The position numbers and the translations under genes are program-made. This document shows, one piece after another, positions 8,906 to 17,900 of a stretch of 64,000 nucleotides of DNA (positions are counted from its first letter, which is position 1; the number at the start of each line of letters is the position of its first letter). The DNA comes from Clostridia bacterium. Its GTDB lineage: Bacteria; Bacillota; Clostridia; Oscillospirales; SIG627. Below the pieces are notes generated by a model that was not told where the DNA came from, did not search any database, and saw only the letters and a program-made list of their open reading frames with translations. The stretch is from positions 38,607 through 102,606 of the forward strand of contig JAFXEX010000023.1 in NCBI GenBank assembly GCA_017520825.1, written 5' to 3'.

Positions 8906-9742
8906 ATGAAAAAGTCAATTAATGCATGGGCATTTCCAAACGACTACACGTTTGAAGACGTGTTTAAGAAAGCAAAGGAATTTGGCTACGAAGCAGTCGA
9001 GCTTAACGTTGATGCAATCGGCGAGAGCAAGCACGCTTTCGACTACGAAACAACAGACGCTCAGCTTGCTGACGTAAAGGCTCTTATCGCTAAGTACGGC
9101 ATCGAGGTACAGAGCGTTTCAACAAGCCTTTACTGGTCTACCGGTGCTTTTGCAAGCGAAAATCCCGAAAAGAGAGCAGAAGCTCTTAAGGTAATCAGAA
9201 CACAGCTCAGATGCGCAAAGGCTATCGGCGCTAACTCCATTCTCGTTGTTACATGTGTAGATAAGGAAATCGGTCTTAAGAAGAGCTTTGACAACACCAT
9301 CGAGGTGTTCCGTTCACTTAAGAACGAGATTGCTGAATCCGGCATAAGAGTTGGCCTTGAAAACGTATGGAACGAGTTCTTCTCCTCACCCATGGACGTT
9401 AAGTACGTGCTTGACGGCATTGCTGACAAAAACGTTGGTATCTATTTCGACATTGGAAATATGATCGAATTCTCAAATGCAGAGTGGTGGATCGACATTA
9501 TTGGCGAGTATATTGTAAAGGTACATATCAAGGATTTCAAGAGAGCAAACGGATGCCACTCAGGCGGCACCTTCTGCAAGCTTCTTGAAGGTGACGTAAA
9601 CTGGGACGTTGCTATTCCTAAGCTTGCTAAGTACTACGACGGTCCTATGACTGCCGAGCTCTTCCCCGATGCTGATACAAACAGTGACGAGTTCTTGAAG
9701 GAAATTTCAGAAGCAGTTACTAAAATCATCGCAAAGGCTTAA
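8906..9742 (+). CDS. Sugar-phosphate isomerase/epimerase-like TIM-barrel protein, copy 2
   Basis: A 278-residue paralogue of the gene directly upstream. The two align without a gap over their shared length and about three quarters of positions are identical by hand count, so this is a recent tandem duplication. All four predicted metal ligands are kept (Glu152, Asp182, His207, Glu251). Differences cluster around residues 45-80 and 208-224, near the barrel mouth: for example SKRINGFHSGVQG in copy 1 against FKRANGCHSGGTF here. This suggests a change of substrate rather than simple dosage. It is preceded by AGAGAGGA and followed by a strong terminator, so the pair is one transcription unit. Confidence 0.85.
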   Translation: MKKSINAWAFPNDYTFEDVFKKAKEFGYEAVELNVDAIGESKHAFDYETTDAQLADVKALIAKYGIEVQSVSTSLYWSTGAFASENPEKRAEALKVIRTQLRCAKAIGANSILVVTCVDKEIGLKKSFDNTIEVFRSLKNEIAESGIRVGLENVWNEFFSSPMDVKYVLDGIADKNVGIYFDIGNMIEFSNAEWWIDIIGEYIVKVHIKDFKRANGCHSGGTFCKLLEGDVNWDVAIPKLAKYYDGPMTAELFPDADTNSDEFLKEISEAVTKIIAKA

Positions 9743-9749
9743 TTATCGG

Positions 9750-9778
9750 AGCGTGCCAATTATGGCACGCTCTTTAAT
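9750..9778 (+). terminator. Rho-independent terminator of the isomerase pair
   Basis: Perfect 8-bp stem AGCGTGCC/GGCACGCT (9750-9757, 9764-9771) with loop AATTAT and a T-rich tail. Confidence 0.85.
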
Positions 9779-9804
9779 TCTTTGTTAACGATTTTACACT
9801 TTGC

Positions 9805-9832
9805 TTGAATTTTACAGAAATTGGTATATAAT
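9805..9832 (+). promoter_or_regulatory. Sigma-A promoter for the zinc-ribbon membrane protein
   Basis: TTGAAT (9805-9810) and TATAAT (9827-9832) with 16-bp spacing, ending 18 bp before the start codon. Confidence 0.7.
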
Positions 9833-9850
9833 TTATGCAGAGGTGAAAAG

Positions 9851-10258
9851 ATGAACAAATTCAAATATAAGCTTCAAAGCTTTATGATGGGACGCTACGG
9901 AATAGATGAATTCTATCATTTTTTGCTTATTGCATATACCGTTCTCCTTTTATTAAACTGCTTTATTCATTCGGCAAGTATAAGTATTGCTCTTTGGATA
10001 ATTCTCGGATATACTCTGTTCAGAATACTTTCAAAGAATATTTCTGCAAGGCAGAAGGAAAATGCGAAATATCTGATATTTAAAAATAAAGCAATTAAAA
10101 AATTCAAGCGTACAAGGGAAAGGTTCAGAGATAAGGACCACGTTTACAGAAAATGTCCTCATTGCAAGGCTACTCTAAGATTTCCCAGAAAAAAAGGCAA
10201 GCACGACGCCGTATGTCCCAAATGTCGAAAGAACTTAAAGGTAAGAATAATATTTTAA
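9851..10258 (+). CDS. Small membrane protein with C-terminal zinc ribbon, function unknown
   Basis: The start is ATG 9851 after AGAGGTG; an in-frame start 30 bases earlier has no ribosome site. The 135-residue protein has two hydrophobic segments (FYHFLLIAYTVLLLLNCF and SISIALWIILGYTLFRIL), a basic lysine/arginine-rich stretch, and a C-terminal four-cysteine zinc ribbon (CPHC, 16-residue gap, CPKC). It therefore looks like a membrane-anchored protein with a cytoplasmic zinc-binding domain. Similar small proteins are widespread in Clostridia, but I know of no assigned role. It is monocistronic, with its own promoter and a convergent terminator. Confidence 0.75.
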   Translation: MNKFKYKLQSFMMGRYGIDEFYHFLLIAYTVLLLLNCFIHSASISIALWIILGYTLFRILSKNISARQKENAKYLIFKNKAIKKFKRTRERFRDKDHVYRKCPHCKATLRFPRKKGKHDAVCPKCRKNLKVRIIF

Positions 10259-10262
10259 GCAA

Positions 10263-10290
10263 AAGCCACAGAGCTAAAACTCTGTGGCTT
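10263..10290. terminator. Bidirectional terminator between convergent genes
   Basis: Perfect 11-bp stem AAGCCACAGAG/CTCTGTGGCTT with loop CTAAAA, between the zinc-ribbon protein and the TetR gene. Confidence 0.85.
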
Positions 10291-10293
10291 CTG

Positions 10294-10821
10294 TTATTTT
10301 ACCAACGTCATTATATATTGAGCAAGCTCTTCGGGGGATTCACTGAAGTCCCGTGCTACCCACCATTTTACTGCCTCGGCAAAGGTACAGGAAAGATGAT
10401 TTAACAAAAAATCCCGTGGAACGCCTGCGTCAAATAAATCTATATTATTTTCAAATAAATTACGTATATGCTTTTTAAAATAATTCATAAAAAGCTCACC
10501 ACTATCAGAGGTAAGAATTCCAGACAGATCGTTTTTGCTATCACGCACGTGCCATAAAGTGTGGGAAAGCTTTCCCTCGAGGTCATAGTCACGCCCTGAC
10601 CAGGGGCAAGGGTCATATTCGAAAACGTGAAAAAATATCTCCGAACACATTGCCTCAAGAAGCATATCCTTTGTTTCGAAATGTGAATAAAAGGTGCTTC
10701 TTCCCACGTCTGCTTCGTCAATAATTTCCTGCACCGTTATGTGATCGTATCGCTTTTTTTCCAAAAGTAAACGAAATGCCTTGAATATTGCTTTCCTTGT
10801 TTTTTGCTGTCGTCTGTCCAT
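10294..10821 (-). CDS. TetR/AcrR-family transcriptional regulator
   Basis: A 175-residue regulator with an N-terminal TetR helix-turn-helix (residues about 8-55; TVQEIIDEADVGRSTFYSHFETKD is the recognition helix region) and a short C-terminal ligand/dimer domain. It is transcribed divergently from a metal-type P-type ATPase across a 153-bp region that contains a palindrome and a repeated word. The usual inference is that it represses the pump and perhaps itself until the substrate or a stress ligand binds. The ligand is not visible; the C-terminal part has two cysteines (MCSEIFF, YDPCPW) that could sense metal or oxidants, which is speculative. Confidence 0.85.
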   Translation of the reverse strand: MDRRQQKTRKAIFKAFRLLLEKKRYDHITVQEIIDEADVGRSTFYSHFETKDMLLEAMCSEIFFHVFEYDPCPWSGRDYDLEGKLSHTLWHVRDSKNDLSGILTSDSGELFMNYFKKHIRNLFENNIDLFDAGVPRDFLLNHLSCTFAEAVKWWVARDFSESPEELAQYIMTLVK

Positions 10822-10848
10822 ATCTGCTCCTGTACAAATTTTAAAAAA

Positions 10849-10936
10849 TGTTCGGTATATTACAATCAGAAGTATTTGATTGTTGATTTTTGTTGATACA
10901 AGTAATATACTTTTTACAGAACATATTGTTCGGTAA
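10849..10936. promoter_or_regulatory. Candidate TetR operators in the regulator-pump intergenic region
   Basis: TGTTCGGTAT (10849-10858) and TGTTCGGTAA (10927-10936) are direct repeats. The second overlaps a perfect palindrome GAACA-TAT-TGTTC (10919-10931) lying just downstream of the pump -10 box, the classic position for a repressor. Confidence 0.5.
10883..10911 (+). promoter_or_regulatory. Sigma-A promoter for the P-type ATPase
   Basis: TTGATT (10883-10888) and TATACT (10906-10911) with 17-bp spacing; the GAACA palindrome starts 8 bp after the -10 box. Confidence 0.65.
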
Positions 10937-10974
10937 CGAATATATTATACACAGAAAGAAGGTATTTGTCAAAT

Positions 10975-12834
10975 ATGATGAAAAAAATCGAAGAATATTT
11001 CGAGGGCATAAGAGGCACTGTGATCAGTGGTGTTTTTTTGTTACTTAGTCTCTTTATACCCAAGATATTTAACGTAGACGTTCCTGTTTACCTCGACCCT
11101 GCCTGGGTATCGGTTATTATATCGGGCATTCCCTTAATAACGTTGGCAATACGCAGAGTAATAAAAAACAAAGGAATTTCAAAAATATCCTCTGCCCTAC
11201 TGATTTCGGTTGCAATGATATCTGCAATTATCATTGGGGATCTGTTTGCAGCAGGTGAGGTTGCGTTTATTATGGCAATAGGTGAAATTCTGGAGGACAA
11301 AACTACGGAGAGGGCAAAAAAAGGCTTGAAAAATCTTATAAGCCTTCAGCCCGTTCAGGCAAGACGTGTAACCGGAGAATCAGTCAGCGTTGAGCAAATT
11401 CAGGTCGGTGATTTAATCAGAATACTGCCCGGAGAAGCAATTCCCGTTGACGGAGAAATTGTCAGTGGTGAAACCTCGGTTGACCAATCGGTGATGACAG
11501 GTGAATCTTTGCCGGTTGACAAAGCTGTTGGCGACAGCGTTTTCTGTGGAACGGTAAACCGTTACGGCTCAATTGACATAAAAGCTACTAAGGTGGGTGA
11601 AGATTCCTCCTTACAGAAGCTTATACGAATGGTAAGAGAAGCAGAGGATAAGCAAGCGCCGATGCAGAGAATTGCAGATAAATGGGCAAGCTGGCTTGTG
11701 CCCCTGGCAATGATAATTGCCATAATTTCAGGCATAGTAACAAAAAACGTTACGGTAGCCGTAACCGTCCTTGTAGTTTTCTGCCCCTGCGCACTTGTGC
11801 TGGCAACCCCTACGGCTATTATGGCAGCAATAGGACAAGCTACAAAGCATGGAATAATCATAAAATCCGGTAGCGCCCTCGAAAAGATGGGAAAGGTTGA
11901 CACCATTACCTTCGACAAAACGGGAACTCTGACCTATGGTAACTTAAGGGTTTCTGAGGTTATTGCACTCGACAGTGAAATCAACAGTGACGCTTTACTT
12001 TCAATTACTGCGTCTGCTGAAAGCAAAAGTGAGCATCCGTTAGGAAAAGCTATAACTGAATTTGCAAAAGAAAAAGGACTTAACGTCCTTGAAAGTGAAA
12101 GCTTCAATATGGAAGCCGGAAAAGGTATTACGGCAACCATCTCCGGAATAGAGGTATACTGTGGAAGCGAAAGGTTTATAAAGGAAAAAGGCTTCACCCT
12201 GCCCCTTGATGAAATAACAAGGTTAAGAAACGAGGGTAAAGCGATAGTAATTACTGCCACGAAGGGTAAAGTGATAGGCGTTATAGCGCTTTCTGACACA
12301 ATAAGAGATAATGCAAGCACCTCCATCGGCAAGCTTAGACAAATGGGAGTTGACACCGTTATCCTTACCGGAGATAACAAAAACACTGCAATTCATTTTG
12401 CAAAAGCGTTGAAGGTATCAGAGGTGTATTCCGAGCTTCTTCCCGAAGAAAAGGTAAATAGCATTCTCAAGCTGCGTCAAAACGGCAAAACGGTTTGTAT
12501 GGTAGGTGACGGCATAAACGACGCACCTGCTCTGAAAATCGCAGACGTAGGCATTGCCATGGGTACTATGGGCAGTGATATTGCAGTTGAATCGGCTGAC
12601 ATTGCATTGGTGGGAGATGATGTATCAAAGCTTCCCTATCTGAAACGACTGTCAAACGCCACGGTTAATACAATAAAATTCAGCATTTCACTTTCACTGT
12701 TCATAAACCTTGTGGCTATCGTTCTGTCGGTAATAAACGTACTGACACCCACCACAGGTGCTTTGGTACATAATGCAGGCTCCTGCTTCGTAGTGCTTAT
12801 TGCTGCGCTTTTATACGACAGAAAATTTGATTAA
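10975..12834 (+). CDS. Heavy-metal translocating P-type ATPase (P1B type)
   Basis: I start at ATG 10975 (AGAAGG twelve bases upstream); a TTG at 10966 is the alternative. The 619-residue membrane pump has the P1B hallmarks: CPC in the sixth membrane segment (about 270-272), the TGES actuator motif (175-178), the phosphorylation site DKTGT (about 314-318), and GDGINDAPAL in the hinge. There is no N-terminal heavy-metal-associated domain; the protein enters the membrane almost at once. The last segment carries HNAGS rather than the usual Cd/Zn or Cu signatures, so the metal is uncertain. Export of a transition metal under control of the divergent TetR gene is inferred. Confidence 0.9.
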   Translation: MMKKIEEYFEGIRGTVISGVFLLLSLFIPKIFNVDVPVYLDPAWVSVIISGIPLITLAIRRVIKNKGISKISSALLISVAMISAIIIGDLFAAGEVAFIMAIGEILEDKTTERAKKGLKNLISLQPVQARRVTGESVSVEQIQVGDLIRILPGEAIPVDGEIVSGETSVDQSVMTGESLPVDKAVGDSVFCGTVNRYGSIDIKATKVGEDSSLQKLIRMVREAEDKQAPMQRIADKWASWLVPLAMIIAIISGIVTKNVTVAVTVLVVFCPCALVLATPTAIMAAIGQATKHGIIIKSGSALEKMGKVDTITFDKTGTLTYGNLRVSEVIALDSEINSDALLSITASAESKSEHPLGKAITEFAKEKGLNVLESESFNMEAGKGITATISGIEVYCGSERFIKEKGFTLPLDEITRLRNEGKAIVITATKGKVIGVIALSDTIRDNASTSIGKLRQMGVDTVILTGDNKNTAIHFAKALKVSEVYSELLPEEKVNSILKLRQNGKTVCMVGDGINDAPALKIADVGIAMGTMGSDIAVESADIALVGDDVSKLPYLKRLSNATVNTIKFSISLSLFINLVAIVLSVINVLTPTTGALVHNAGSCFVVLIAALLYDRKFD

Positions 12835-12840
12835 ACCTTT

Positions 12841-13278
12841 TTACTTGGTTCCCGTTGAGCCAAAGCCACCTTGTCCTCTGACTGTTTCAGAAAGCTCATC
12901 AACCTCGTTGTATTCTGCTTTCAAAAAGGGTACGATTGCCATTTGAGCAATACGCTCTCCGTGTGATATTACTCTGTCCTCGGTGGAGTGATTATGTATA
13001 GGCACCATAATTTCACCACGGTAGTCTGCATCAATAACACCTACCTTGTTGGCGGGAGCAAGTCCTTTTTTGGTAGCAAGACCACTTCTTGCAAAGACAA
13101 GTCCAACGTATCCCTCGGGGAGCTCGGCTGCAATACCTGTGTGTAGCAGTACGGTCTCCCCTGCTTTTATTGTAACGTCCTCTTCAAGAAGAGCGTAAAG
13201 GTCAGCGCCTGCAGAAAACTCTGTTCCGTAGGTAGGACATATTGCCTTGGGTGACGTTTTTTTATAGTTAATTATCAT
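12841..13278 (-). CDS. dut: Deoxyuridine 5'-triphosphate nucleotidohydrolase (dUTPase)
   Basis: A 145-residue trimeric-type dUTPase with all five motifs: GADLYA, the ARSGLA loop, GVIDADYRGE with the catalytic Asp, GERIAQM, and the C-terminal arm RGQGGFGSTG. It hydrolyses dUTP to dUMP and pyrophosphate, keeping uracil out of DNA and feeding dTMP synthesis. Length and motifs are complete. Its ATG shares one base with the stop of the upstream LacI-family gene (TGATG), so the two are translationally coupled, which is an odd pairing. It converges on the P-type ATPase gene with only six bases between the stops. Confidence 0.96.
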   Translation of the reverse strand: MIINYKKTSPKAICPTYGTEFSAGADLYALLEEDVTIKAGETVLLHTGIAAELPEGYVGLVFARSGLATKKGLAPANKVGVIDADYRGEIMVPIHNHSTEDRVISHGERIAQMAIVPFLKAEYNEVDELSETVRGQGGFGSTGTK

Positions 13279-14264
13279 CAGGTCGTCTCTCTTTCTACTA
13301 TATTACATTCAATTACTTGTCTTTTAGGAGCTGCTTCTCCTGTGGCAACCTTTGCAAAAACGTCGGCTGCAAGAGCGCCAAGCTCGTTGGGAAGGTTGTC
13401 AACGGAGGTCAGCTCGGGGATAAGGCAATATGATAAATGTGAGTTATCGTAGCCTGTCACAACTATATCCTCAGGAATCTTATATCCAAATTCAAGACAA
13501 GCCTTAACGGCGCCTACTGCAAGCTCATCCTCGGCACAAATAATTGCTGTTATATCGGTATTGTTTTTGAGGATTTCAGCCGTCGCTCTTTTTGCATCTG
13601 CGTAATATCTGCTTGACAGATACATTATCTGGTTTTCGATATCAAGTCCCATATTTGCAATACCCTCGCAAAAGCCACCAAGCTTTTTCATACCACTTGG
13701 AGTACGGGTATCGTAAAGGTACAAAAATCTCTTATGTCCCCTATCGTAAAGCATTTTGACAACGCTGGCAACAGTTGCTCGGTCATCGGTCAGCACGGAG
13801 TACATTCCGTCGGGCTCGAAATCGGTGTTTATGCCTATAACGGGAATTTTCTGAGCTGCCTTTGCCAATACCTCAAGAGCAGGAGATTCCTGGAACTTCG
13901 AGCCTACAACAAAGAGCGCGTCTATTCTTCGGCTGAGCATCATAGAAACGTATCTGCTTATGTCGTTTATAGCGTCACCGATATTATACAGTATCATATC
14001 ATAGCCTTGCTTTTTCATCTGCTTTTCAAGGACGGCAACGGCACGTGAGCCGTATATATCTTCAACGTCGGGAAGAAGCACACCCACTATATTTACAGAC
14101 TGAGAATTGAGGTTTTTGGCATAGACGTTGGGAACGTATCCCTCTTCTTCGATTATTTTCATTATTAACTCGCGTGTTTTCTCTTTGACAGGACCACCGT
14201 TGAGCGTTCTTGACACTGTTGCAATAGAAACACCTGCTTTTTCAGCTATATCGTAAATGTTCAC
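13278..14264 (-). CDS. LacI-family transcriptional regulator
   Basis: A 328-residue regulator starting at GTG (AGGAGG seven bases upstream). It has an N-terminal LacI helix-turn-helix (IYDIAEKAGVSIATVSRTLN, residues 3-22), a hinge helix and a periplasmic-binding-like core (VNIVGVLLPDVED onward) that would bind a sugar or similar effector and allow dimerisation. It is the first gene of a two-gene unit with dut, which does not suggest a target. The nearest carbon genes are the isomerase pair about 4 kb away. Its gene is divergent from a phosphoesterase gene. Confidence 0.9.
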   Translation of the reverse strand: MNIYDIAEKAGVSIATVSRTLNGGPVKEKTRELIMKIIEEEGYVPNVYAKNLNSQSVNIVGVLLPDVEDIYGSRAVAVLEKQMKKQGYDMILYNIGDAINDISRYVSMMLSRRIDALFVVGSKFQESPALEVLAKAAQKIPVIGINTDFEPDGMYSVLTDDRATVASVVKMLYDRGHKRFLYLYDTRTPSGMKKLGGFCEGIANMGLDIENQIMYLSSRYYADAKRATAEILKNNTDITAIICAEDELAVGAVKACLEFGYKIPEDIVVTGYDNSHLSYCLIPELTSVDNLPNELGALAADVFAKVATGEAAPKRQVIECNIVERETT

Positions 14265-14290
14265 TTTTGACCTCCTGATCCGTTTTTCTT

Positions 14291-14319
14291 ATATTAACAC
14301 ATATTTTCCGTTATGTCAA
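14291..14319 (-). promoter_or_regulatory. Sigma-A promoter for the LacI regulator-dut unit
   Basis: TTGACA (14314-14319) and TAATAT (14291-14296) on the minus strand with 17-bp spacing. Its -35 box is 9 bp from the -35 box of the divergent promoter. Confidence 0.75.
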
Positions 14320-14328
14320 AGGAAAGTG

Positions 14329-14357
14329 TTGATTTTCAGTCACTAATCTGTTAAAAT
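14329..14357 (+). promoter_or_regulatory. Sigma-A promoter for the YfcE phosphoesterase
   Basis: TTGATT (14329-14334) and TAAAAT (14352-14357) with 17-bp spacing, followed by AAAGGAG before the start. Confidence 0.65.
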
Positions 14358-14380
14358 TAATATACAAAGGAGATGAAACG

Positions 14381-14923
14381 ATGAAATATATTATTGCTTC
14401 CGACATTCACGGCTCGGCATTCTGGTGTAAAAAGCTTATTGACGCATTTCAAGCCGAAAACGGTGATCGCCTTCTTCTGCTGGGTGATATTCTGTACCAC
14501 GGACCAAGAAACGACCTGCCCGACGGATATGCGCCAAAAGAGGTTATTGATATGCTAAACGCATTGAAGGGAAAAGTTATTTCGGTAGCAGGAAATTGCG
14601 AAGCCCCTGTAGACCAAATAGTATTGAACTTCCCCGTTCTTGCAGAATATACAATGATACCATACGAAAAGAAAACCGTTTTCCTAACTCACGGGCATAT
14701 CTATAACGAAAACTCCCTCCCACCCTTGTGTGACGGCGACGTTCTGGTACACGGACACACTCACGTTCCCGTTTGTGAAAAGCGTGAGGGTTACATTATC
14801 ATTAATCCGGGCTCGGTGTCTATTCCCAAGGAAAATTCACATCACGGCTATGCAATTTTTGAAAACGGAGAATTTATACTAAAGGACTTTGACGGAAACG
14901 TTAAAGCCAGCATTCAAATATGA
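14381..14923 (+). CDS. yfcE: YfcE-family metallophosphoesterase
   Basis: A 180-residue calcineurin-like phosphodiesterase. Metal-binding motifs appear in the family order: DIH (Asp8, His10), GDIL (Asp36), GNCE near residue 73, the isolated His in LTHGH, and HGHTHV near residue 125. YfcE and MJ0936-type enzymes hydrolyse phosphodiester bonds with Mn2+; the physiological substrate is unsettled. Length is normal. The gene is monocistronic, with a good GGAG ribosome site and a bidirectional terminator shared with addB. Confidence 0.9.
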   Translation: MKYIIASDIHGSAFWCKKLIDAFQAENGDRLLLLGDILYHGPRNDLPDGYAPKEVIDMLNALKGKVISVAGNCEAPVDQIVLNFPVLAEYTMIPYEKKTVFLTHGHIYNENSLPPLCDGDVLVHGHTHVPVCEKREGYIIINPGSVSIPKENSHHGYAIFENGEFILKDFDGNVKASIQI

Positions 14924-14944
14924 ATATATCCTACCCAATAAACG

Positions 14945-14974
14945 ATATGGCAAGGCGATTTCGCCTTGCCATAT
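14945..14974. terminator. Bidirectional terminator between yfcE and addB
   Basis: A 14-bp perfect inverted repeat (14945-14958 with 14961-14974, core GGCAAGGCGA) with T-rich flank on the plus side. Confidence 0.85.
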
Positions 14975-14979
14975 TTTGT

Positions 14980-17900
14980 TTAAAGCTCTCCAAGCTCCTC
15001 CCTCATTTTCACAAGGGGCGTTTTACATTCAATTCTTTTTCGCGGTTCACCTTCAAACCGACATATAGGGTGATAAGGGCAGTATGAGCAAGCCGAGCCC
15101 TCGGCACTGTTGTCCTCTATGGGCTCTGCTTCAATATTACCACTTTTCAGATTATCCATTACGTCTCTGAAAAGAGAATCTACGTACCTTTGAATTATTC
15201 CGAATTCTTCAAGGGTAGCAAGAGTAGAGGATGCATTAGACTTATATCCGTCTGTATCTTTGTCATATTTCAGGTTAACAAAGCGTTTGTCCTCCCCTAT
15301 TTCCATTGCATCAATAATACGCTTATCGTCAAGGTACATACCACTTCGCTTAAGGTTTTTATCTATCTGCAAACGAAGCGTGTCATCTCCCTGCTCATCG
15401 TCGGTGGCTTTAAACTCCTCCTTTGAGGCAGGCATATACATAATTCCCGCTTCACGCCGTGGGATACTTGACGGAGTTTTGGTAAAAGCGTAAAGGTATA
15501 TCAGCATCTGGATGTTCATTCCGTTAAGAACGTCCTCAAGAGAGAAGCTCTTACCACCCGTTTTAGTTTTATAATCAACTACTCTTATGTACTCAACACC
15601 GTTTTCATCAACGTAGCTGTCAACTCTGTCAATTACTCCGTGGAAGAAAAGCTTTCCTCCGTCGTCAAGCTGAACCTCATAGGGCTTAACTGCCTCAGAA
15701 TTTCTTATATCCTCTTCAAAATATTTAGGCTTGAAGAGTGATGCAGAAAATTCGTCACATATATTTTTTACTATAAGCAAGACGAACGAGCAGATATTAT
15801 CCACCAAATATTTATATTTTGGGCTATCCTCTCTGATATTTGAAGCAGTGCTTTCTATATACTCTCCTGCTGCTTCACGCGTTATCCTTTCAATATGCTC
15901 GGGCGAAGCTTTGGTTATATCAGCGCCGTCAGCAGTAAGTGTTTTTAACACGATTTCCAGAATTTTGTGAACGTAGCTACCTATTTCGGCGCGACTGAAT
16001 TCTGCTCTTTTGCGAGTACGGGCATTGAGCATATACTCCACAAAATATGAAAAACGGCACTTTTCGTACTTTTCAAGTCTTGATTGAGAAAGTGTGTAGG
16101 TTTGAGGTATTATATCGTCAGAGTCAATATGAAAGGGCTTTTGTGTGCTTTCAACGAAGGATTTCAAAACGAGAGCTTCTTCTAAAAGCTTTTTATTCTC
16201 TTCTCCTGAGAAAAGCAATGAAATATCCTCTTGTGTTGAAACGACGTACTCTATTAATTCCTCTTTGGAAACGGGTATTGCATCCGACGGAATATAAGTA
16301 TCAGCTTCTACACCAAGTACCTCTGTAACCGTTGAAGAAAAATATGACGGCAACGAATAAGCCTTTGACCCGTCCGTCGATGAGGTATGATATACGAAAT
16401 GCAGTGTTTCTGACGGGCGAAGAATTGCAAGCAAAAACTGGAAGGTCTGGTCCTTCAATTTTTCCTCAGGGCTTTCGTCAAGCTTCAAGTCGTTTTCACG
16501 AAGCCAACGCCTTTCACTTTCAGTAAACACTGATTTTGAATCGGGAACTGAAGGAAATACACCTTCGTTGAAGCCGATAAAGAACAGGTGCTTTATATTT
16601 TTGTTTCTGACAAACTCCACGTCGCCAAGCTCTACCTCATCAAGCGAAGACGGTATTTTACCAAAGGAAAGAGAGGTCAGTACGAGTCTCATATACTTAA
16701 TAAATCTCTCTCTGCCTACCCTGAGATCACCTGCCCCATCAACCAGCATATCAAGAGCAGACAGCAAGGCATTCCAAGCGCTTACTTCATCGTCATAGTC
16801 CTGCTTTCCAAAAGCTTCACCCAATTCCTTATTATAACTTTCAACCTTCTTTGAAAGAGATAGCGCATCAAAATAGGCAACGAGGCTCTCTGCCTTTTCG
16901 CGAACTGACGAACGGTCAGAAAAGCCTTCTGCAAGCTTTTTTAAAGGTGGGAACACCTTGTGACGTGCACGGTTGACGATTTCAAGCTCAGCCTTGTCCG
17001 ACGCCGTAAAGCGCTCAACGTAGCCTCTGGGGTGCATTGTCCAATCCGTATCTGAGTACCAATTTTTCTTACTTATATTCCAAAGAGTTACGTAATTCTC
17101 CAGCAGATAAGCTTCTTCCTCGGTCAGTCCCAAATAAGTGCTTTTTAAATACACCTTCATATGTTGTGAATAAAAGGAAGAATTGACAAGCTCCAGTGCT
17201 GAAAGTACAAGGGATATAACCGGCATTTGAACAACGCTTTTTTCGGTGCAATTCAAATGAGGAATTCCATAGCTTTCAAGAACGTTTTCAAGCGTTGAGG
17301 CATAGGTTGCCATATTTGCGGCACATACTGCTATTTCAGAAAACGTCGCTCCCGATTTAACAAGCTTTACAATTTCACGTGCGACGTATACACATTCGTC
17401 ATAAGGATTGTTTACTGCAGTGACGGTTACGCCGTCTGCATCGGGGTAGGATATATCTCTACCTGTAATAACTGCCTCAGAAAGAGCTTTCAAAGCATCG
17501 TTTCTGACACGGTAATTCACATCAAGCTGTGTGCAGGAATATTCAATGGAATGTTTTTCGGCGCAGGCACGTATAGTATCAAAAGCAAGGGTTGTTTTTC
17601 TGAATATTTCTTCCGTATCGGGTCGGGCAAGTGAAAAGGTTACCGTCATTTTGTAACAGCTTTTCATAATTTGCTCAATTACCTCGTACTGAGGTGCAGT
17701 ATAATCGTAAAAGCCGTCAATAAACACGTAAGAATCTTCAAAAAAGTCAAAATCCCTGAGGGTAGCGGCAAGTCGTGATATATCGTCTGTCGCATCTGTT
17801 ATGCCGTCTTTAAGAGACTTTTCATATGCAGAAAAAACTGTAGCAAAATCAGAGAGTTTTACTGAAAGAGAGGTTCCTCCCTTATCCTGCGCCTGAAGCT

